Source of the DNA: Massilia sp. NR 4-1
GTDB lineage: Bacteria > Pseudomonadota > Gammaproteobacteria > Burkholderiales > Burkholderiaceae_D
Assembly (NCBI RefSeq): GCF_001191005.1
Contig: NZ_CP012201.1
Span: forward strand, 1,488,001-1,552,000
Direction of reading: 5' to 3'
DNA: 64,000 nt
The notes below the pieces were generated by a model. The model saw only the letters and a program-made list of their open reading frames with translations. It made no database searches and had not been told where the DNA came from. Below, piece after piece: positions 17,601 through 29,600 of the stretch. A program made the position numbers and the translations under genes. The number at the start of each line of letters is the position of its first letter. Within the stretch, counting starts at the first letter, position 1.

Positions 17601-20600
17601 GCACCGGACGGCGTATTCTGCAGAACGAGCAATACCTGGAACATCGGCGAATAGCTGGGATTACGCTCAGGCTGCAGGCGTTCGACCAACTGTTCGAACG
17701 GAATGTCCTGGTTGGCATAGGCATCCAGGGTGTTTTGCTTGACCTGCTCCAGCAGGGCCGAGAAGCTTTGCCCCAGCTGGACTTGCGTGCGCAGCACCAG
17801 GGTGTTGACGAAGCAGCCGATCAGGCCTTCGACATCGTCGCGGTTGCGGTTGGCGATTGGCGTGCCGATGCAGATATCGTTCTGGCCCGCATAGCGTGCC
17901 AGCAGCACATTGAAGGCCGAGCATAGGACCATGAACAGGGTGCTTTGCTTCTGCAGGCTGAAGGCACGCAGGCGCGCGCTCAGTTCGGGCGGGAAGGCCA
18001 ATGGCAGTTCGGCGCCGCGATGGCTGGGCAGCGGCGGGCGCGGACGGTCGGTCGGCAGTTGCAGCATGCCGGGAATCCCGTCCAGCTGGCGCGTCCAATA
18101 GGCCAGCTGCCGCTCCAGCACCTCGCCGCTCAGCCAGTCGCGCTGGCGGCGGGTGAATTCGGCATACTGGATGGGCAGCTCGGGCAGCGGCGAAGGCTGG
18201 CCCTGCGCAAAAGCGGCGTACAGCATGCCCATTTCACGCGTCAGCACACCCAATGACCAGCCATCCGAGGCGATATGGTGCATGGTCAGCAGCAGCAGAT
18301 GCTCCTGCGGCGCAAGGCGCAGCAGGCTGCTGCGCATGACGGGACCGGTCTCCAGATTGAAAGGCGTCTGGGCTTCGTCCTGTGTCAGCCAATGCACCCT
18401 CGCCTGCCGTTCGGAGGCGGGCAGCGTGCTCAGATCCGTCAACGGCAGCGGCAAATGCAGCTGCGGCGCGATCACCTGCACCGGTGCACCGTCCTCCATG
18501 CGGAAACTGGTGCGCAGCGCCTCGTGGCGGCGCACGATCTCATTCAGCGCGCGTTCCAGCGCCGCCGCATCGAGCATGCCGCTGATGCGCATGACCGAAG
18601 GCAGATTGTAGGATGCGCTGCCCGGATCGAACTCGTTCAGGAACCACAGGCGCTGCTGGGCAAAAGACAGGGGCAGCGCAGGCTGCACCACAGCGGCTTC
18701 TGCTGCAACGGCGCAAGCCTCCTCCTCCTCGTCGGCTGGCAGCTTCGCGCACAGCAGGGCAATGGTCGGCGCGTCGAACAGCTCACGCAATGGCAGCTCA
18801 ACCTGGAAGGTCTTTTTGATGCGCGACATCAGTTGCGTCGCCAGCAGCGAATGACCGCCCAGCGCGAAGAAGTCGTCCTCGACACTGATTTTTTCCAGCG
18901 ACAGGATGTCGCTCCAGATGGCGGCCATGGTTTCTTCGCGGCGGTTGCGCGGCGCCACGTACACGGCTTCTTCCCGGCTCATGTCGGGCGCCGGCAGCGC
19001 CTTGCGGTCGACCTTGCCGTTCGAGGTGAGCGGCATCAGGTCCAGCGGCACGAAGTAGTCCGGCACCATATAGTCGGGCAGGCTTTGCAGCAGTACGGCG
19101 CGCAGCGCGGCGTCATCCGGCAAGGCCTGGCCGCCGTGCGCCACCAGATACGCGACCAGGCGCGGGATGCCACGTTCATCCGGCCGCGCCAGCACCACGG
19201 TGTCGCGCACCGCTTCCTGCGCCGCGATGGCCGATTCGATCTCGCCCAGCTCGATGCGCAGGCCGCGGATCTTGACCTGGTGGTCGCTGCGGCCCAGATA
19301 TTCGATATTCCCGTCCGGCAGATAGCGGGCCAGATCGCCCGACAGATACATGCGCGCCCCCGGCTCCGCACTAAAGGGATTCGGGATGAAGGTCTGCGCC
19401 GTCAGGTCCGGCCGGTTCACATAGCCGCGCGCCAGGCCGATACCGGCGATATACAGATTGCCGACCACGCCGACCGGCACCGGGCTGAATTCCGCATCCA
19501 GAATATGAATCTGGATGTTGGCGATCGGCTTGCCGATCGGGACGCAGGAGAGCGGGCTTTGCGCGTGGCACTGCCAGTAGGTGACGTCCACCGACGCCTC
19601 GGTCGGGCCGTAGAGATTATGCAGCGCGACATGCTGCCACTGCGAGAAGAAGCGCTGCTGCAGGTCCATCGGCAAGGCCTGGCCGCTGCACATGACCTGG
19701 CGCAGCGTGCTGCCGCAATCGCCTTCGGCTTCGTTGAGGAAGACTTCCAGCATGGGCGGCACAAAGTGCATGGTGGTGATGCGTTCCGCATCGATCAGCC
19801 AGGCCAGGTACATCACGTCCTGGTGGCCGCCCGGCTTGGCAACCACCAGGGTGGCGCCTTCGATCAGGGGCCAGAAGAACTCCCAGACCGAGACGTCGAA
19901 GCTGAACGGCGTTTTCTGCATGATGCGGTCGGCCGGCGTCAGCAAATACTCGGCCTGCATCCATTTCAGGCGGTTGACGATGCCGCGCTGGTCGATGCCC
20001 ACGCCTTTCGGCTTGCCGGTGGAGCCCGAGGTGTAGATCACATATGCCAGATTGTTCGGCTGGGTGAAGTTTTCCGGGTTCGAGCTGTCGTAAGCGTCAA
20101 GCTGCGCGGCCTCGCTGTCGAGGCAGAAGACCGGAATCCCGGGAACCGCAGGCACATTCTCCAGCAGGTGCTGCTGGGTGAGGATGGCCTTGACGGCGGC
20201 ATCCTCCGCGATGGTGGCCAGGCGGTCTTGCGGATAGCTCGGTTCCAGCGGCACATAAGCGCCGCCGGCCTTGTGGATGCCATACAGGCCAACGATCATC
20301 TCCAGCGAGCGCTCGGTGCACAGGCCAACCAGGGAATCCGGCCCCACGCCAAGCTGGCGCAGGTAGCGGGCCAGTTGATTGGCGCGGGCATTCAGTTCGG
20401 CGTAAGTCAGGCTGCGGCCCTCATACAACACGGCCTGCTGATGCGGCGTGCGCGCCACCTGGGCTTCGAACAACTGGTGCAGGGTTTGCGTATCGCCCTG
20501 AATATCCGGATACACGGTGGCGGTGTCGTTAAAGCCCCGCAGCAGCATATGGCGCTCCGCATCCGCCAGCATCGGCAGGAGACCGACCGGGCAGGCGGGA

Positions 20601-23600
20601 TTGGCGACAATGGCTTCCAGCAGATGCGTCAGGTGCTCGCCCATGCGTTCGATGGTGGCGGCGTCGAACAGGTCGGTCGCGTATTCGAAGTAGCCGCTCA
20701 GGCCATTCTTCTCTTCGCTCAGGGCCAGCGTCAAGTCGAATTTCGCGGTCATGCCCTGGTTCGGCATGCGTTCCAGTTCCAGGCCGGGCAGTTCCAGCTT
20801 GCCCATCGGCGCGTTCTGCAGAACCAGCATCACCTGGAACAACGGCGCATAACTGGCGTGGCGTTCCGGCTGCACGGCTTCGACCAATTGCTCGAACGGC
20901 ACGTCCTGGTGCGAATAGGCGTCCAGGGTGTTGTCGCGCACCTGCTTGAGCAGACTGTTGAAGTCCTGCTTCAGGTCGACCTGGGTCCGCAGCACCAGCG
21001 TATTGACGAAGAAGCCGATCAGGCCTTCGATCTCCGCGTTATTGCGGTTGGCGATAGGCGTGCCGATGCAGATATCGCTCTGGTTGGCGTAGCGTGCCAG
21101 CAGCACATTGAAGGCGGCGGACAAGGTCATGAACAGCGTGCTTTGCGTCTGGCGGCTCAGCGTGTGCAGGCGCGCCAGCAGCCTGGCTGGAATGGCATAC
21201 GACTGCGCCGCGCCGGCATGGCTTTGCGCGGCTGGACGCGGCCGGTCGGTGGGCAGGGTGAGCAAGGTGGGACTGTCGGCCAACTGGCGCTTCCAGTAAT
21301 TCAGCTGGCGTTCCAGCACTTCGCCGCTGAGCCACTGGCGCTGCCATTGCGAGAAGTCGACATAGCGCATCGGCAGCGGCGGCAGCGAGGCGGGCGCGCC
21401 ATAGGCATGGGCGGCGTACAGCATGCCCATCTCGCGCACCAGAATACCCATCGACCAGCCGTCCGACACGATATGGTGCATCGTCATCAGCAGCAGATAG
21501 TCCTGATCGGCCTTTTGCACCAGGCGGGCGCGGATCAGCGGGCCGGTTTGCAGATTGAAGGGCTGGTTGATCTCGTCCATCAGCAGGCTCTGGGCGCGGG
21601 CTTCGCGCTCCTTGGCCGGCAAGGAGCGCAGATCGGCTGCTTCCATCACGATATCCAGCTGCGGCAGGATGCGCTGCATGGGCGTGCCGTCGATGCTGTC
21701 GAAGCAGACGCGCAGCGCGTCGTGGCGCTGCACGATATCGTTCAACGCCGCTTGCAGCGCGGCGCGATCGAGCTTGCCGCTCATGCGAACCGCCACCGGG
21801 ATGTTATACAGGGCACTGCTGCCGCCCACCTGATCCACCAGCCAGAGACGCTGCTGGGCGAACGATAAGGGATGGCTTTCGCCAACCGGCGCGGGCGCCG
21901 CATCGTTCGCCGTAGCGGGACAGGCCGTGGCGGCGGCGATTTCAGGGACTTCCTGGATGGGCGCCGCCTCCTCAGGCAGAATCTGCGCCAGCAGTTCGGC
22001 CACGGTCGGCGCGGCGAAGACGCCGTGCAGCGTGGCTGCCGTCTGGAAGCCCGCATTCACGCGCAGCACCAGCTGGGTGGCCAGCAGCGAATGGCCGCCC
22101 AGGTCGAAGAAGTTGTCGTGAACGCCCACTTTCTCCACTTGCAGCACTTCGGCCCAGATGCGCGCCATTTTCTCTTCATTCGGCGTGCGCGGCGCGATAT
22201 AGCGATCCGCATTGCCACTCATATCCGGCGCAGGCAAGGCGCTGCGGTCGGTCTTGCCGTTTGGCGTGAGCGGCAGCGTTTCCAGCACGACAAAATGGCG
22301 TGGCGCCATATATTCCGGCAGCGCGCGCAGCAGGACGCTGCGCAAGTCCACCAGATCGGGAACCGCCTGGCCAGGATGCGGCACCAGATACGCCACCAGG
22401 CGCTTGCCGCCATCATCATCCTCGCGCGCCAGGACCGCAGCCTCGCGTACGAAAGGCAGCTCCGCCAGCGCGGCTTCAACCTCGCCCAATTCAATGCGGA
22501 AGCCGCGGATCTTGACCTGGTGGTCGATACGTCCCAGGAATTCGATGCTGCCGTCGGCCAGACGGCGCACCAGATCGCCCGAGCGGTACATGCGCGCGCC
22601 GGTCTTGTCGGCGTACGGGCAAGGCAGGAACTTCTCGGCCGTCAGGTCCGGGCGGTTCAGATAGCCGCGCGCCAGGCCGTCGCCCGCCAGATACAGCTCG
22701 CCCGCCACGCCAACCGGCGCCGGTTCCAGGTTTTTGTCGAGCACATAGGCTTGCGTACCGGAGATGGCACGGCCAATCGGAATCGAGCCGAGACGGAGCG
22801 CCGCTTCGCTGATGTCGTGGCAGCAGCTGAAGGTCGTATTCTCGGTTGGGCCATAACCATTGCTCAGGCGCACCTGTCCCGCGCTGGCCTGCACGAAGCG
22901 CTTCACATGCGCCATCGACAGTGCCTCGCCGCCGGCCAGCACATGGCGCAGCTTCGCCAGGCTGGCCGCGTGATGATCGACCATCTGATTGAACATCGCC
23001 GCCGTCAGCCACAGGGTCGTGATGGCGGAGCGCTCCAGCACGGACGCCAGCTGGTCCAGCGACTCGAAGGCGGCAGGGAACACCTCCAGACGCGCGCCGT
23101 TCAGCAGCGCGCCCCAGATTTCAAACGTCGCCGCATCGAACGAAAGCGGCGCAAATTGCAGAACACGGTCGCTTTCGTTCAGCGCGCAGTAGCTGGCGTC
23201 GATCACCAGGCGCAGCACGTTGCGGTGCGTGACTGGCACGCCTTTCGGTTTTCCGGTCGATCCCGAGGTGTAGATCACATAGGCCAGATTCTCGGCACTG
23301 GCGGCCGGCTCAAGATTCCGCGTGGAGTAGCGCGCCAAAGACGTCTTTTGCGGGTTCAGGCTGACGATATCGGTGCCGCTTGCCGGCAGACGGCTGCCCA
23401 GGTGGTCCTGGGCCAGCAGCACAGCCGGCTGCGCATCGGTCAACATATGCGCCAGGCGTTCGGCCGGATAGGCTGGGTCCAGCGGCAGATAAGCGCCGCC
23501 GGCCTTCAGCACGCCGAGCAAAGCCACCACCATTTCCAGCGAGCGTTCGGCGCAGACACCAACCAGCACATCCGGTCCGACACCGAGAGCGCGCAGCTGA

Positions 23601-26600
23601 TGCGCAAGCTGGTTGGCGCGCTGGTTCAACTCTCCGTAACTCATGCTGCTATCGCCGAAAGCCAGTGCAATGCTGTCCGGATGGCGTTCCGCGCGCTGTT
23701 CGAACAGCTGCGAAATGGTGCTTGCATGGGCAGGATTGCCCCGTGGCCCATCGTTCCATCCGTGGATAAGCTGTTGGCGCTCGGCTTCGCCGAGCAGCGG
23801 CAAGCCGCCAACCGCGCTCTCGGGATTCGCCACGATCGCTTGCAACAGATGGATGAAGTGGGCGCCGATGCGCGCAATGGTGGCGGCGTCGAACAGGTCC
23901 GTGGCATATTCGATATAACCCTGCAGCCCGCCCTCTCCTTCGCGCAACACCAGGCTCAGATCGAACTTCGACGACACGCCTTCGCTCTCCAGCTGGGTCA
24001 TGGCCAGTCCTGGCAGGACCAGTTCACCCATCGGCGTGTTATGCAGGACCAGCATGACCTGGAACAGCGGCGTATAGCTGGCGTGGCGTTTGGGCTGCAG
24101 CGTCTCGACCAGGTATTCGAATGGAATGTCCTGATGCGCGTAGGCTTCCAGCGTATGCTTGCGCACCTGGTCCAGCAGCGCGTTGAAACCTTGCTCCAGG
24201 TCCACTTGCGTACGCAGCACCAGGGTATTGACGAAGAAGCCGATCAGGCCTTCGATGCCGGCATGGTTGCGGTTGGCGATAGGCGTCCCGATGCACACAT
24301 CGTTCTGGCCCGAGTAGCGCGCCAGCAGCACATTGAAGGCCGCGCACAGCGTCATGAACAGGGTGCAGCCCTTGCCGCGGCTCAGTTTCCGCAGCTTGTC
24401 CGCCAATTCGGCGGGAATCGAGAACGGCATGCTGGCGCCGACATGGGTGGCCGCGGCGGGGCGCGGACGGTCGGTCGGAAGATTCAGCAGTTCCGGACAA
24501 TCGGCCAGGCGCTTGCGCCAGTAGCCTAGTTGCCGATCCAGTACCGCGCCGCTCAGCCACTGGCGCTGCCATTCGGCGAAATCGGCGTACTGGATAGGCA
24601 GCGGGGGTAACGGCGACGATCTGCCTTGAACATGGGCGGCGTACAGAGCGCCGACTTCGCGGACCAATACACCCATGGACCAGCCGTCGGACACGATGTG
24701 ATGGATGGTCACCAGCAGGATATGTTCTTCCGCGCTGAGACGCAGCAGGCCGCTGCGGATCAGCGGGCCGGTCGCCAGGTTGAACGGGGTCTGGGCTTCA
24801 TCCTGCAGCAGCCATTGGGCGCGCGCTTCGCGCTCGGATGGCGGCAGGCCGCTCAGATCGGTTATCGCCAGCTCCAGATCGAGCTGCGGCGCAATCGCCT
24901 GCACCGGTTTGCCGTCCGCCATGACGAAGGTGGTGCGCAGCGCTTCGTGGCGCTGCACCACTGTATTCAGCGTATGCCGCAGCGCGGCCTGATCCAGCTT
25001 GCCGCTCATGCGCACCGCGCCGGCGACGTTGTACAGCGGATTATGGCTGCCCAACTGGTCGAGGAACCACAGGCGTTGCTGGGCAAACGACAGTGGGATC
25101 TCGGCCGTGCGCGGCGCAAGCGGGATCACGCTGCGCGCGGCGGCGGGTGCCCCGGTACGTTCCGCGGCAGCCTGCGGCGGCAGCGATACAAAGGGGCTTG
25201 CTTTGACCGGGCCGTGCGCCGCCGCCCAGGCATGCAAGGCGGCGGCGGTTGGCGCCTCGAATACCGCATTGACGGGCAGTTCCAGGCCCAGGTCAAGGCC
25301 GATCTGGGTTACAAGCTGGGTTGCCAGCAGGGAGTGGCCTCCCAGGTCGAAGAAGTTCTCGTCCGCCTGCAGTGCGGGACGGCCGAAGAAGGTGCGCCAT
25401 ACCGCCAGCATGGCTTGTTCGCCAGGCGTTCCGGCGCTGGCCGGGGCAACGGCAAGGCTGTCGTCCGCCAGTGCCGGCACTTTGCCTGTGCGCAGGGCTG
25501 CCGCAAGCTCCGGCTGCTCCGGGTAACGCACATCGGTCCAGAACCGATGGCGGGCAAATGGATAGGTCGGCAGGCTGATACGGCGCGGCTTGCGCAAGCC
25601 GTCCGCGCTGTAGAGGCAATTCCAGTCAAAGGAGAATCCCTTGACCCACAGATCGAGCAGCTTGCCATGCTTGCCCTTCGCAATCCAGGCCTGCACGGTA
25701 TGGCTCATGTCTTCATCATCGGCCAGCGCCGCGAGCGGGCTGCGTTTGGCCTGGCCGCGATAGATGCCGTCCGGCGCGGACTGACCATCCGCAAACGCCT
25801 GCAATTTCCGGCGCAGCTCGTCGATGGAATCGGCAATCAATGCCAGACGTTCTTCCATCGCTTCGCGGCCGGCTTGCAACGTGAAGGCCAGGTCGCCCAG
25901 CTCGGGGACGCTATCACCGCGTTCCGGCGCAATGGCGTGCAGCAGGCGGCTAGCCTGGCGCAATAACCCCTCCTCGTCGCGTGCCGACAGCACCACCAGC
26001 GCCGGGCCGGCGGACGCGGAATCCCGAACAGGCGCAATATACTCTTCGATCACGACATGGGCATTGCTGCCGCCGGCGCCGAAAGAAGACACTCCGGCGA
26101 TGCGCGGATATTCACGCTGCCGGCCATCAATCTCCACTATCGGCCGCGCCCATGGCGCTTTCGCCTGCTGCAGCACAAACGGCGAGGCAGCGAAGTCGAT
26201 CTGCGGATTGAGTTCGGTCGCGTGCAGGCTGGGAACCAGGGTGGCATGTTTCATTTGCATCAGCACCTTGCTGATGCCGACGATGCCGCTGGCGCTCTCG
26301 CAATGGCCAACATTGGATTTTGCCGTGCCGATGGCGCAGAACTGCTTGTCGTCGGTCCAGTTGCGGAAGGCCTTGCTCAAACCGGCGATCTCGATAGGAT
26401 CGCCCAAGTTGCTGCCGGTGCCTTGCGCCTCCAGATAGCTGACGCTGCGCGCATCGACGCCGGCGCGCTCCAGTGCATCCTGTACCAGCCGCGCCTGCGC
26501 ATTCGGTCCCGGAACCAGGAAGCCATTGGTTTTACCGCCCGAATTCACCGCGCTACCCTTGATGACGCCATAAATATGGTCGCCATCGGCAATCGCCTTT

Positions 26601-29600
26601 TGCAGAGGTTTGAGCACCAGGGCACCCACCGCCTCGCCGTCCACGAAACCGTCGCCATCGGCGGCGAAAGCCCTGCACTTGTCGCCGCCCGAGAGCAGCG
26701 TCAGCTCGGACAGGTCCGCCATATGGCCTGGCGCCAGAATCAGATTGACGCCGCCGGCCACGGCGACATCACTGCTGCCGCAGCGCAGGCTTTCGATAGC
26801 CAGATGCACAGCCGTCAGCGAGGAGGAGCAGGCGGTATCGACCGCCATGCTCGGTCCCTGGAAGTTGAACAGATAGGAAGCGCGGTTGGCGATAGACCAG
26901 AAGCGGCTGCCGGTCGCATAGTATTCGTGGGTGACGCCGACAAACATGCCGACCTTCTTGCTTGGGCAAAGACCGGCCGGGGTATAGCCCGCGTCTTCGA
27001 TCGAGGCATAGGCCTCCTGCAGGAACAGGCGTTCCTGTGGGCTGATCATCTGCGCCTCGCGCGGCGTGATATTGAAGAACAGATGGTCGAAGCTGGCCAC
27101 GTCATTCAACAGACCAGCCCATTTGGTATAGCTCTTGCCAGGCTGGTTGCGGCGTGCATCGTAGACCTTTGCGCTGTCCCAGCGTTCCGCCGGAATCTCC
27201 GAGATGCAGTTGCGCTCGGCCAGCAGGTTTTGCCAGAACTGGTTGACGTCATCGGCCTGCGGATAACGGCCCGAGAGGCCGATAATGGCCACGTCGAAAG
27301 GACCGGTATTGGCTGCGGTTTGAGATGGCCCGGGCATGGCTCCGGCCAGAAAGCGGCGCGGATTGGCGATTTTTGCCGTCAGCTGCGGCTCATCCGCCGG
27401 TACCTGCTGCGCTTCCTGCGCAGCTACCGGAATTGGTGCTGGGGCGGCGCCCTGCCCGGTCCAGCGCATCAGCGCTGCGGTATCGGTTTGCAGGAAATGG
27501 TCGACCAGTTCTTCAATGCTCTGATACTCAAAGAAGATCGTGGTGCTGATGTTGCTGTCGTTGCCAAAGACCTCACGCAAGGCGCCAGTCAGCTCCATCA
27601 CCAGGATGGAGTCGATGCCGTACTGGTCGAAACTGACGGTGGCATCGATATCGGCCACAGGAACCTTGATGGCCGCACCGATCAGCTTCTTGAATTGCAG
27701 GATGCTTTGCTCGCGCAGCGCATCCGGCGCCGCCTGGGCCGGATGCGCTGCCGCTGTGCGCGGCGCGGGAACTGCCCGCGCAGCAGGGATGTCGGTGGCG
27801 CGCACGCTGAACTGCTTGAAGCGCAGGCAAACCACACCTGCTTCGTCGCAAAGATCGATATCGATTTTCTGCACGGCGTCGCCGGCGGCGCTGCCAGCGC
27901 TACGGCGCACCAGCGCCCACATGACTGGGACGAGTGGAGCGCAGACCTCCAGTCCTTCCAGTGCGAAGGGCAGGAAGAGTCCATTGCCAACCGTTCCGCC
28001 ATCCGCCGACAGCTGCAGGCCTAGCGTAGCCTGCAATGCCGCGTCCAGCAGCGCCGGATGCAGCACAAAGCCCGCCGCTGGCGCAACTGAAGGCAGCTGA
28101 ATCTGCGCCAGCGCGATGTCCTGCCCGGCCAACAGCATGCTCAAGCCGCGGAAGCTCTCGCCGTATTGCAGTCCCATGGCGGCAAACGCCGCATAGCATT
28201 GCTCCGTGTCGAGCCGCACCTTGCCGCACCGTGCGCGCAGTTCCGCCAGATCGTGACGCTGTCCCGCGCCGCTGGCTGCCTGCTGAAGAATCTCACCCTG
28301 GCTATGAACCAGCGTAGCGTTACCCGCTTCGCTATAGATTTCAAAGCCGATCGAACCATCGTTTTGAGGCAGCAGTGCAATATGCAGATCAAGACCGGCT
28401 TCGGAGACTTTTACCGGCCGCGCCCAGTTTATGCGGCGCAGCGTCAAGCCGTCGCTGGTATGCAACGCCGCCGCTGCTGCGCCATATGCCATTTCCAGCT
28501 GGGCCACACCAGGAAGAATTTGCGTGCCGTTGACTACATGATCGGCGAGGAAGAACTCCTTTCCGGAGAATCGGCTGCTGAAGCGCTGCGCCGAGAAGTC
28601 GGAGGTATTGCGATGCAGAAGAGGATGCAACGCGGCGGCCGGCAAAGCTTGCACTGCCTGTTCCGGTACCCAATAGCGTTCACGCGCAAACGGATAGCCC
28701 GGCAGGCTGACGCGCCGAGGCTTGGCGCCAGACTGGTAAAGCGTATTCCAGTCGAAAGCCAGGCCTTTGACCCACAGCTCCAGCACCTTATCGAATTTGC
28801 CTTTCTTCAGCCACGCGTCGATGGTCTGCGCCAAGTCCTCATCCTCGCCAAAGGAAGCGATGGCGTCCTTGCCACGCTTATGCTGGCCGCGATAAACCGC
28901 ATTCATGTCGCCGCGAAGGTAAGCCGCGAGCCGGGAACGCAGGTCGTCCAATGAATTTGCCACCAGGGCAAGCCGCTCCTCCATCGCCTCGCGTCCGGCC
29001 TGCAGCGTGTAGGCCAGGTCGGCCAGGCGCATGGCGGGATCGATCCGCCCCGGAGAGAGCGCGTCCAGCAGCAGCTGGACCTGTTCCTGCAAGCGTTCGG
29101 CATTGCGCGCCGAGAGCACCACCATGGCCGGCCCAGACGGCTGCGCGGCCGGCGTCGGCGCGATATATTCCTCCAGAACCACGTGGGCATTCACGCCGCC
29201 AAAACCGAAGGAGCTGACCCCGGCGCGGCGTGGCAAGTCGCGGCCCGAAGCATCCTGCAAGGCCTTCCACGGCGCCGCCTGCCGCACCACATAGAATGGG
29301 CTGCCGCTGAGGTCAATATAGGGATTCAGCGTTTCGCAATGCAGGCTTTTAGCCAGGGCCTTGTGCTTCATTTGCAGCAGGACTTTGATCACGCCCGCCA
29401 CGCCCGCCGCCAGTTCCAGATGCCCGATATTGGATTTCACCGATCCCAGGCCGCAATGAGCCAAGGCTTCGCCAGCACCATTGTCGGCATATAGCTCCTT
29501 GAAGGCCGATTTCAGCGCCGTCACCTCCACCGGATCGCCCAGCGCCGTGCCGGTGCCATGCGCCTCGATATAGCTGACCGTGCGAGGATCGATGCCCGCC

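Noticed and set aside
18275..21868. 1,197-codon plus-strand open frame, with an 885-codon frame after it (21872-24529)
   Set aside because: Both are antisense shadows of NRPS modules 10-12. They share the same repeated low-complexity pattern because the NRPS modules are themselves repeated.
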